Of a stretch of DNA of 20,452 bases, positions 8,271-14,655 are shown piece after piece. Positions within the stretch are counted from its first letter, which is position 1. Each line of letters opens with the position of its first letter. A program made the position numbers and the translations under genes. This stretch comes from Alphaproteobacteria bacterium (GTDB lineage: Bacteria; Pseudomonadota; Alphaproteobacteria; Micavibrionales; Micavibrionaceae), in the NCBI GenBank assembly GCA_030432775.1, contig JAUILO010000027.1, positions 1-20,452 on the forward strand. The letters run 5' to 3'. The notes under the pieces were generated by a model. It saw only the letters and a program-made list of their open reading frames with translations. It was not told where the DNA came from and did no database searches.

Positions 8271-9701
8271 TTATGAAGAGTAGTACATTTGGTATTCGAT
8301 TGGGTGAGGCATAGTTTCATATGCTTCGACCTCGCCTAGTTTCAGGTCAATGTAACCTTCAATCATGTCTGTTGAGAATACGTCACCTTTAAGCAGGTAT
8401 TCATGATCAGCTTGAAGTGATTCAAGAGCCTCTCTGAATGATCCACAAACTGTTGGAATGCCTCTTAGTTCTTCTTCTGGAAGTTCGTATAGGTTTTGAT
8501 CCATTGCTTCACCTGGGTGAATTTTGTTCTCGATACCGTCAAGGCCGGCCATCAACATTGCAGAGAATGCGAGATACGGGTTGGCTGTGGCATCAGGGAA
8601 ACGAACCTCAACACGTTTTGCTTTTGGTGATAATGCGTAAGGAATACGGCATGATGCTGATCTGTTACGTGCAGAGTATGCAAGAATAACAGGTGCTTCA
8701 AAGCCAGGTACCAGACGTTTATAGCTGTTTGTTGAAGCGTTTGTGAACGCGTTCAATGATTTTGCGTGCTTGATGATACCACCAATGTAGTAAAGACACA
8801 TTTCAGAAAGATCGGCATATTGGTCGCCAGCAAATAACGGCTTGCCGCCTTTAAATAGTGATTGGTGAACGTGCATGCCTGAACCGTTATCGCCGTAAAT
8901 CGGCTTTGGTAGGAATGTTGCTGTTTTACCGTAAGAATGCGCGACGTTATGAACAACGTGTTTGTATAGCTGCATGTTATCAGCACACTCTGTAAGTGTT
9001 GAAAACTTCACGCCAAGTTCACACTGGCTTGGTGCCACTTCGTGGTGGTGTTTTTCAACGGGAACGCCGACGGAGCGAAGAACTGTCAACATTTCCGCAC
9101 GGATGTCTGAAAGTTTATCAACCGGAGCTTCAGGGAAGTAACCACCTTTTACTGCAGGATGGTGGCCAAGGTTGCCGCCTTCATATTCCGTACCTGAGTT
9201 ATATGGGCCTTCTTCACTGTCAACTTTGTAACCAACATGGTTCATTGAAACATTGATCTGGACGTCATCAAAAATGAAGAACTCGGCTTCCGGGCCGAAG
9301 TAAGCTGTGTCTGCAAGACCTGTTGATTTCAGGTATGCTTCCGCGGCTTTTGAGATCGAACGTGGATCACGGTGGTAGGCTTTGTTTGTTGATGGTTCAA
9401 CCACATCACAGAAAATTTTCATAGTAGGTTGTGCTGAGAATGGGTCAATATGACATTGACCAACATCAGGCTGCAAGCGCATGTCAGATTCGTTGATTGA
9501 TTTCCAGCCAGCAATAGAAGAACCATCAAAGTAGATACCTTCTTCCATCAAATCTTTATCGATTGTGTCTACGTGCTGTGCTGTGTGTTGTAACTTACCT
9601 TTGACATCGGTGAAGTTGAAATCGACATATTCGATGTTGTTCTCATCGATTGCCTTTAGGAATTCTGCGACATTCTTGAATTTTAAGTCTTGTTTAGACA
9701 T
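8271..9701 (-). CDS. glnA: Glutamine synthetase, type I
   Basis: 476 residues, close to the usual size of bacterial GSI, a cytoplasmic dodecamer that makes glutamine from glutamate, ammonia and ATP. Metal- and substrate-site residues are in place: FGPEAEFF (E138, E140), HHHEVAPSQCE (E221, E229), NGSGMHVH (N272-H279) and the Arg-rich stretch NRSASCRIP. The adenylylation segment NLYELPEEE carries Tyr405, the known target of GlnE in GSI-beta enzymes, so activity is probably controlled by covalent modification. AAGGGTAG 9 bases before the ATG supports the start. The gene stands alone: the PII gene glnB, often directly upstream in proteobacteria, is not here; tRNA-His lies upstream on the opposite strand instead. 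An imperfect dyad lies in the leader region, and a strong terminator follows. Confidence 0.97.
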   Translation of the reverse strand: MSKQDLKFKNVAEFLKAIDENNIEYVDFNFTDVKGKLQHTAQHVDTIDKDLMEEGIYFDGSSIAGWKSINESDMRLQPDVGQCHIDPFSAQPTMKIFCDVVEPSTNKAYHRDPRSISKAAEAYLKSTGLADTAYFGPEAEFFIFDDVQINVSMNHVGYKVDSEEGPYNSGTEYEGGNLGHHPAVKGGYFPEAPVDKLSDIRAEMLTVLRSVGVPVEKHHHEVAPSQCELGVKFSTLTECADNMQLYKHVVHNVAHSYGKTATFLPKPIYGDNGSGMHVHQSLFKGGKPLFAGDQYADLSEMCLYYIGGIIKHAKSLNAFTNASTNSYKRLVPGFEAPVILAYSARNRSASCRIPYALSPKAKRVEVRFPDATANPYLAFSAMLMAGLDGIENKIHPGEAMDQNLYELPEEELRGIPTVCGSFREALESLQADHEYLLKGDVFSTDMIEGYIDLKLGEVEAYETMPHPIEYQMYYSS

Positions 9702-9742
9702 CTTTATGCTACCCTTGCTAGTTAGTTTTAAGTTTTTAGCGT

Positions 9743-9786
9743 GCTATTTCAGTGTACTTATTTATACTGAAGTACTACAAAATAGC
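9743..9786. promoter_or_regulatory. Imperfect extended dyad in the glnA upstream region
   Basis: TTCAGTGTA (9748-9756) and TATACTGAA (9763-9771) pair with one mismatch. Just outside, GCTATTT (9743-9749) is matched by AAATAGC (9780-9786). The element lies 42-85 bases upstream of the glnA ATG on its strand, where a promoter or operator is expected. It does not match the NtrC consensus, and no sigma-54 GG-N10-GC pair was seen. Confidence 0.35.
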
Positions 9787-9887
9787 TGCATTGCACACAT
9801 TCTAAAAATGCATATCAGTCATGCGTTTAAATAGAGTTATCATTGATGGTTATAAACGTAAATATCATTTTGTAATAATTTTTAATA

Positions 9888-9917
9888 TTGTGTGCTTGAC
9901 GTAGTACCTAATATAAT
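9888..9917 (+). promoter_or_regulatory. Candidate promoter for tRNA-His
   Basis: A consensus -10 hexamer TATAAT lies at 9912-9917, 34 bases before the mature tRNA. The best -35 at normal distance is TTGTGT (9888-9893, 18-base spacer), which is weak. A better -35 hexamer, TTGACG (9896-9901), is only 10 bases away and too close for this -10. The assignment rests mainly on the -10 and its position. Confidence 0.35.
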
Positions 9918-9951
9918 GGCACAAAAGCGGCCTTGAATACGTTTACAGTGT

Positions 9952-10027
9952 GGCGGCTGTAGCTCAGTGGTAGAGCACTCGGTTGTGGTCCGAGCTGTCG
10001 CGGGTTCAAACCCCGTCAGCCGCCCCA
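9952..10027 (+). tRNA. tRNA-His (GTG anticodon)
   Basis: A full cloverleaf can be drawn: acceptor GCGGCTG (9953-9959) with CAGCCGC (10017-10023), anticodon stem CTCGG/CCGAG around loop TTGTGGT (anticodon GTG), and T-arm GCGGG-TTCAAAC-CCCGT. The gene encodes G-1 at 9952, pairing with discriminator C73 (10024), which is the identity element for bacterial HisRS. CCA is encoded at 10025-10027. It stands between divergent glnA and the NAD(P)HX repair gene. Confidence 0.97.
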
Positions 10028-10028
10028 T

Positions 10029-10074
10029 CAAACGGTTAGGTATAGGCCTTAATCATAAAGTCCGTTTGGGCTTT
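10029..10074 (+). terminator. Possible tRNA-His terminator hairpin
   Basis: CAAACGG (10029-10035) and CCGTTTG (10062-10068) form a perfect 7-bp stem that starts directly after the tRNA 3' end. The loop is long (26 bases) and contains the small palindrome AGGCCT. GGCTTTT follows. The T-run is short, so it may instead be a processing structure in a tRNA–nnr transcript. Confidence 0.35.
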
Positions 10075-10094
10075 TAGTAAAGAAGTAGGCTCTT

Positions 10095-11777
10095 ATGCTT
10101 TTAAATATTATTCGCTCGGTCGATGATGATTCTTCGGATCAGACAGATTTTCCTTCTGCTTTATTAAATAATGCACAGATGATTGCCGCAGAACATGCAG
10201 CAATGGACGATGGTGTTAGCGGTTATGATTTAATGACATCAGCAGGGCAGGCTGTAGCCAATGTTGTGCATAGTAATTACCCCTCTTATAAAGTTCTTAT
10301 ATTGTGTGGCCCCGGCAATAATGGTGGGGATGGTTTTGTTGCCGCACGTTTTTTAAAGGAAATGGGTGTTAGCGTTGATGTTATGGCGCTTATTTCCAAG
10401 GGACGCTATAAAAATGATGCTTCTATGGCTGTGCAGGACTGGGTAAAGGGGCAAGAGGGCAAGGTGCTGGGGTTCAAAAAGCTCCCCGAATATGATGAAC
10501 ATGATAAAGTCGTTGTCATCGATGCTGTATTCGGTACAGGTTTATCCAAATCTATTGGCAGTAAAGTACATAAAATATTCGAACAGATTCGCGAACATAA
10601 ATGGCCTGTGGTTGCAGTTGATATTCCGAGCGGGGTTAATGGCAATACCGGCGAGATAGATGAATATGTGCTGCATGCAGAAAAAACCGTCACATTCTTT
10701 CGCAAGAAGCTCGGCCATGTCCTGATGCCTTCTATGCCTGTTTGCGGTGAGGTTTTTATTCATGATATCGGGATTGATCCCGGCGTATTGACCTGTGAGT
10801 TGAATAGTGAAGTTGATAGTGAATCTGCCGGTCAGATTCATGGCGAGACTAAACATGTTCATGTGTTTAGCGCGCTTGAGAATGAACAAGAGCTATGGAT
10901 TGAAAAATTTCCGCATAAAACATCAGGCGACCACAAATATAAAAACGGACATGTTGTTGTACTTGGCGGCACGCAGATGACCGGTGCTGCGCGTATGAGC
11001 GCGCAAGCTTCGATGAAGATGGGCGCAGGATTATGCACAATAGTAACAGCGCGTGATAGTGCATCTATATATAAGGTTGAGCAGCCCCATATTATGGTAG
11101 AGCAATATGACGCGCTTTCTGCATTTTCAAAACATATTGAAGACGAGCGCCGGAATGTTGTTGTGATCGGGCCAGGGGCAGGGCTTGCCGATAAGGATGG
11201 TCTGTGTGATATGATTTTGGATGTGTTGTCGCGGAATAAAATCACAGTGCTGGATGCAGATGGTTTAAGCTGTTTTGAAGGTCGCAGCGACGAGATGCAT
11301 AGTGCTTTACATGCTAAATGTATTTTAACGCCGCATGATGGTGAGTTTGCACGTATATTCCCCGGACTTGAAGGCACGAAGATTGATAAAGTTGTGCAGG
11401 CTGTGCGGCTGACCGGCGCAAATATTTTATATAAAGGCGCAGATACAGTTATTGGCGCGGCATCTGCGGTCAACATTGGCAATGCGCAGGCCAGTTCCAT
11501 TGCCGGTGGTTCCATTGAAGGTAGTAACGTGGCCGGTATATATGATGGAAGTAAGGTTGTTGTGAATACGCATGCGAGCCCTTGGCTGGCGACAGCAGGA
11601 AGCGGTGATGTTCTGGCTGGTATTATCGCATCATTGTGCGCGCAGGGCATGGGCGTGTTTAAAAGTGCCTGTGCCGGTGTGTGGATCCACGGAGAATCTG
11701 CGCTAAAATACGGCCCTGGGCTTACTTCTCCGGATATAATTGAAGGAATTCCAAGAATTTTGCGAAAAATCACGTAA
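10095..11777 (+). CDS. nnr: Bifunctional NAD(P)H-hydrate epimerase / ADP-dependent dehydratase
   Basis: 560 residues. The enzyme repairs hydrated NADH/NADPH (NADHX, NADPHX): the N-terminal YjeF_N domain epimerises the S and R forms and the C-terminal domain dehydrates the S form using ADP. The N-domain shows GPGNNGGDG (72-80), VVIDAVFGTGLS and VVAVDIPSGVNGNTGE. The C-domain begins near G278 (GDHKYKNGHVVVLGG) with TGAARMSA and MGAGLCT, then TPHDGEFARIF, and ends with AGSGDVLAG (501-509; D505 is the likely catalytic Asp). Two oddities stand out. An acidic leader (about residues 8-18) precedes the first domain. About 27 residues rich in Gly, Ala, Ser and Asn (456-482) are inserted between the YKGADTVIGA strand and the NTHASPWLATAGSGD segment, which are usually closer together. 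AGAAGTAGG 5 bases upstream supports the start. Confidence 0.93.
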   Translation: MLLNIIRSVDDDSSDQTDFPSALLNNAQMIAAEHAAMDDGVSGYDLMTSAGQAVANVVHSNYPSYKVLILCGPGNNGGDGFVAARFLKEMGVSVDVMALISKGRYKNDASMAVQDWVKGQEGKVLGFKKLPEYDEHDKVVVIDAVFGTGLSKSIGSKVHKIFEQIREHKWPVVAVDIPSGVNGNTGEIDEYVLHAEKTVTFFRKKLGHVLMPSMPVCGEVFIHDIGIDPGVLTCELNSEVDSESAGQIHGETKHVHVFSALENEQELWIEKFPHKTSGDHKYKNGHVVVLGGTQMTGAARMSAQASMKMGAGLCTIVTARDSASIYKVEQPHIMVEQYDALSAFSKHIEDERRNVVVIGPGAGLADKDGLCDMILDVLSRNKITVLDADGLSCFEGRSDEMHSALHAKCILTPHDGEFARIFPGLEGTKIDKVVQAVRLTGANILYKGADTVIGAASAVNIGNAQASSIAGGSIEGSNVAGIYDGSKVVVNTHASPWLATAGSGDVLAGIIASLCAQGMGVFKSACAGVWIHGESALKYGPGLTSPDIIEGIPRILRKIT

Positions 11778-11834
11778 AATGACTTGATATTTCCTGCAAA
11801 TGCTGTAATTCAATTGCTCAGTTATTTTTAAACT

Positions 11835-11920
11835 GCGGATGTGGCGAAATTGGTAGACGCGCCAGATTTAGGTTCTGGTGAGCTTTGCTCGTGGGGGTTC
11901 AAGTCCCTCCATCCGCACCA
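11835..11920 (+). tRNA. tRNA-Leu (TAG anticodon)
   Basis: A class II tRNA of 86 bases with encoded CCA. Acceptor GCGGATG pairs with CATCCGC, the anticodon stem CCAGA/TCTGG closes loop TTTAGGT (anticodon TAG), and the long variable arm is TGAGC-TTT-GCTCG. The T-loop GGTTCAAGTC is normal. It ends 30 bases before the trigger-factor ATG, so tig is probably transcribed through it or from a promoter overlapping it. Confidence 0.97.
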
Positions 11921-11950
11921 TAATTTTACGAAAGCACTATAGAGAACAGC

Positions 11951-13459
11951 ATGCAGGTAAAAGAACTAAAGCAAGAAGGTCTAAATTACTCTTTCGAGAT
12001 TACAGTTGAGCAAACAGAAATTGATGCGCAGCTTAATAGCAAACTGGAGGAATATGCCAAAACTGCAAAGCTACCTGGATTCAGAGCTGGTAAAGTACCT
12101 GTTGCGATTATGAGACAGAGATACGGTAAATCTATTCTCGGTGAAGTGCTTGAAAAAGCAGTGAACGATTCTTCTGTTAAAGCGCTAAGCGAAAAAGGTC
12201 TAAGACCTGCTATGCAGCCAAAGATCGAAGTCACGCAATTCGACGAAGACAAAGATCTGACATACACAATTGAATTTGAAGTTATTCCTACTGTGGATGT
12301 TGTAGACCTGAAAACAATTAAATTGGACCGTTTGGTAACAGTGCCTGGTGGCGATGCAGTTGAAGAAGCATTAAGCCGTGTTGCACAGGGGTATTCATCT
12401 TCTGAAATCGTTACAACAAAACGCGCTGCTAAAGAAGGCGACATTGTTAAGATTGATTTTGACGGACGGACAAAAGCCGATGATGTTCACCATGATGGCA
12501 TGAAGGCCGAAGGGCATATGCTTGAACTTGGCAGTGGTCAGTTTATTCCTGGTTTTGAAGAGCAGCTTATCGGTAAAAAAGCCGGTGACGAAGTTGCTGT
12601 GGAAGTTAAATTCCCTGATCAATATCAGGCCGAGCATCTCGCCGGACAGGCAGCGATTTTTGATGTTGTTGTTCACGAAATTCACGAGAAGAAAGCTGCG
12701 GAAATTGATGATGAGTTTGCGAAGAAACTTGGCCTTGAAGATAAGGCTGCGCTTCTTGAGGCTGTTAAGGGCCAGTTGCAGAATGAGTATGATCAATACA
12801 GCCGCATGAAAATCAAGCGTAGCTTGCTTGATTTGCTTGATGAAAAACATGATTTTGACGTGCCAGCAGGCATGCATGATATGGAATTTCAGACAATTAA
12901 GCAGCAAATCTCTATGGAGAATGCAGAAAAAGTTGTAGATGGCGAGCTTGAACTTTCCGATGAGGAAAAAGACGAGCTGTACGCAATTGCGAAACGACGA
13001 GTGAAGCTGGGCGTGATCTTGTCTGAAGTTGGTAACGCCAATAATATTCAAATCAATGACCACGAATTACAGAGAGCAGTAATTCAAGAGGCGCAAAAGT
13101 ACCCTGGTCAGGAAGCACAGGTATTTGAATACTACAAGAGCAACCAACAGGCTCTAGAGGCGCTACGTGCCCCTGTATTTGAAGATAAAGTTGTTGATTT
13201 CATTCTTGAAATGGCCGACATCACAGAAAAAGAAGTTGATCTTGCAACTTTGACAGCTGAAGACGAAGAGCCATATGAAGATAAATCTTCGAAAAAAACT
13301 ACAAAAGCGAAGTCTTCTACTGCGAAGAAACCAGCAGCGAAAAAAGCTTCTGATGATAAAGCTCCGGCGAAGAAGCCAGCGGCTAAAAAGGCGTCAACAG
13401 CTAAAAAGTCTGCTGCGAAGAAGTCAGAGAGCAAAGAGAAATCTGCTGCGAAGAAATAA
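11951..13459 (+). CDS. tig: Trigger factor with lysine/alanine-rich C-terminal tail
   Basis: 502 residues. Trigger factor is the ribosome-bound chaperone that meets nascent chains at the tunnel exit. The ribosome-docking signature GFRAGKVP is at 43-50. The FKBP-like prolyl isomerase domain spans about 159-243 (GDIVKIDFDGR through GQAAIFDVVVHEI). The helical substrate-binding arms follow to about 430. Beyond residue 444 comes a 58-residue tail with 22 lysines and repeated AAKK and AKKPAAKKAS units. Most trigger factors end near residue 430-450, so this tail is extra and resembles histone H1-type nucleic-acid-binding tails. AGAGAA sits a few bases before the ATG. The gene has its own strong terminator and leads the tig–clpP–lon–hupB block. 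Confidence 0.96.
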   Translation: MQVKELKQEGLNYSFEITVEQTEIDAQLNSKLEEYAKTAKLPGFRAGKVPVAIMRQRYGKSILGEVLEKAVNDSSVKALSEKGLRPAMQPKIEVTQFDEDKDLTYTIEFEVIPTVDVVDLKTIKLDRLVTVPGGDAVEEALSRVAQGYSSSEIVTTKRAAKEGDIVKIDFDGRTKADDVHHDGMKAEGHMLELGSGQFIPGFEEQLIGKKAGDEVAVEVKFPDQYQAEHLAGQAAIFDVVVHEIHEKKAAEIDDEFAKKLGLEDKAALLEAVKGQLQNEYDQYSRMKIKRSLLDLLDEKHDFDVPAGMHDMEFQTIKQQISMENAEKVVDGELELSDEEKDELYAIAKRRVKLGVILSEVGNANNIQINDHELQRAVIQEAQKYPGQEAQVFEYYKSNQQALEALRAPVFEDKVVDFILEMADITEKEVDLATLTAEDEEPYEDKSSKKTTKAKSSTAKKPAAKKASDDKAPAKKPAAKKASTAKKSAAKKSESKEKSAAKK

Positions 13460-13487
13460 TTTTCTTACAGTCATAGAACGAATTCAT

Positions 13488-13522
13488 AAAAACGGTATAG
13501 AGATATCTCTGTGCCGTTTTTT
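13488..13522 (+). terminator. Rho-independent terminator of tig
   Basis: AAAAACGG (13488-13495) pairs with CCGTTTTT (13514-13521) and the stem continues inward through AGAG/CTCT with two G·T pairs to a 4-base loop ATAT, about 15 bp in all. It ends in a T6 run (13517-13522), 29 bases after the tig stop. Confidence 0.9.
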
Positions 13523-13626
13523 GTTGGCTGTTTGCTCCGTTGTTCAATAGGGCACATATCTCAATCTGCGTGCGTATACTCCACATTTTTGGAATAAAGT
13601 GTTGATGAAGATAGTGTTCTTGCTTG

Positions 13627-13686
13627 AACTTGGTGGCTGTGCAAGTTAGCTTATAACTTAGCTTTTGATTCAATGATGAAGCTAAC
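13627..13686. repeat. Nested inverted and direct repeats in the clpP promoter region
   Basis: AACTTG (13627-13632) and CAAGTT (13642-13647) form a perfect dyad with a 9-base spacer, covering the candidate -35. GTTAGCTT (13645-13652) is repeated as TTAGCTT (about 13658-13664) and inverted as AAGCTAAC (13679-13686). A leader hairpin or a repressor site are both compatible. Confidence 0.4.
13629..13656 (+). promoter_or_regulatory. Candidate RpoH (heat-shock) promoter of clpP
   Basis: CTTG (13629-13632), a 17-base gap and CTTATAA (13650-13656) match the alphaproteobacterial RpoH pattern CTTG-N17-CYTATnT except for the last base. The site is 83 bases before the clpP ATG and downstream of the tig terminator, so clpP needs a promoter here. 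clpP is a classical heat-shock gene. The site overlaps inverted repeats, so chance similarity is possible. Confidence 0.45.
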
Positions 13687-13738
13687 GAGTAATCGAATAC
13701 AAAACCCGTAACTTAATAAAGAAGAAATTGGTATAATT

Positions 13739-14392
13739 ATGACAGAACGTGATCCGCTTGACCTTTACATGAATACATTGGTTCCTATGGTTGTTGAGCA
13801 AACAAACCGCGGGGAACGCTCTTACGATATTTATTCAAGACTTTTAAAAGAACGGATTATCTTTTTAACTGGTCAGGTTCATGATCAGGTTGCCGCACTT
13901 ATTAACGCGCAGCTATTGTTCTTGGAATCTGAAAATCCGAATAAAGATATTGCCTTTTACATTAACTCACCGGGTGGTGTCGTGACCTCCGGCATGTCTA
14001 TGTATGATACAATGCAGTACATCAAGCCTGATGTTTCGACTGTTTGTATTGGTCAGGCTGCATCAATGGGCTCATTGCTTCTTGCTGCCGGTGCTAAAGA
14101 CAAGCGTTTTTCATTGCCAAATTCACGTATCATGATTCACCAGCCAAGTGGCGGTGCGCAGGGGCAGGCTAGTGATATTGAAATTCAGGCGCGCGAAATT
14201 CTTCGTTTGCGTGAAAACCTGAATAATATTTACGTTAAGCACACAGGTCAGAAGCTTTCCGACATTGAAAAAGCGATGGATCGCGATAATTTCATGTCTG
14301 CTGAAGAAGCCAAGAAATTTGGTCTGATTGATACTGTTGTGAAATTTAAATCTGAAATCGCCGAAGAAGACGATAAAAAGGGTAAGAAGTAA
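13739..14392 (+). CDS. clpP: ATP-dependent Clp protease proteolytic subunit
   Basis: 217 residues, a normal length. ClpP forms two stacked heptameric rings and degrades proteins fed in by a Clp ATPase. The serine-protease triad is complete: S109 in GQAASMGSLLL, H134 in IMIHQPSGG and D183 in MDRDNFMSA. The handle-helix segment QGQASDIEIQAREIL and the N-terminal VPMVVEQTNRGERSYDIYSRLLKERIIFL block are typical. AAGAAGAAA upstream acts as ribosome binding site. Its usual unfoldase partner gene clpX should follow directly but does not: 263 non-coding bases separate clpP from lon, containing a terminator and a heat-shock promoter. A candidate RpoH promoter lies upstream. Confidence 0.98.
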   Translation: MTERDPLDLYMNTLVPMVVEQTNRGERSYDIYSRLLKERIIFLTGQVHDQVAALINAQLLFLESENPNKDIAFYINSPGGVVTSGMSMYDTMQYIKPDVSTVCIGQAASMGSLLLAAGAKDKRFSLPNSRIMIHQPSGGAQGQASDIEIQAREILRLRENLNNIYVKHTGQKLSDIEKAMDRDNFMSAEEAKKFGLIDTVVKFKSEIAEEDDKKGKK

Positions 14393-14398
14393 TATCGA

Positions 14399-14427
14399 GT
14401 GAGTTATAGACTCACAGTTACTTTTAT
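14399..14427 (+). terminator. Probable clpP terminator
   Basis: GTGAGT (14399-14404) and ACTCAC (14410-14415) make a perfect 6-bp stem with a 5-base loop, starting 7 bases after the clpP stop. AGTTACTTTTATTT follows, and a richer T-tract lies at about 14435-14448. The stem is short, so efficiency is uncertain. Confidence 0.55.
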
Positions 14428-14468
14428 TTATCCTGTTTTTGTTTTTTTAATGAAAGTGCTGCATGAGT

Positions 14469-14497
14469 CTTGATTACTGCGGAGATGCGCCCCATTT
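14469..14497 (+). promoter_or_regulatory. RpoH (sigma-32) heat-shock promoter of lon
   Basis: CTTGATT (14469-14475) followed by CCCCATTT (14490-14497), with 17 bases between CTTG and the first C. This is close to the classical sigma-32 consensus (CTTGAAA ... CCCCATNT) and fits the alphaproteobacterial spacing. It lies after the clpP terminator and about 160 bases before the lon ATG, giving a long 5' leader. Heat induction of lon is well established in other bacteria; here it is inferred. Confidence 0.75.
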
Positions 14498-14655
14498 CAT
14501 GTATATGAAATTAATTCCTAAAAGCGATTAAAATGAAAGAGTGTGTTAATAAAATCGTGAGACACTCAACAATGGAAAAAGGGCGGTTTGTTTAATTATA
14601 GCCGTATAACAGATAGTACATCGTTACGTACGTTACTAAGATATGAGAGATATTT

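Noticed and set aside
9786..9815. NtrC-like TGCAC...TGCA pair upstream of glnA
   Set aside because: The half-sites are too far apart and the inner bases do not match the TGCACC-N5-GGTGCA consensus.
10859..11773. Long antisense open frame (about 300 codons) opposite the nnr dehydratase domain
   Set aside because: It mirrors a well-recognised coding gene, has no recognisable motif and a composition explained by the complementary strand's codon pattern.
12395..13063. 222-codon antisense frame within tig
   Set aside because: Hydrophobic, Ile/Leu/Asn-rich translation typical of the reverse complement of a charged helical protein; no ribosome binding site or family.
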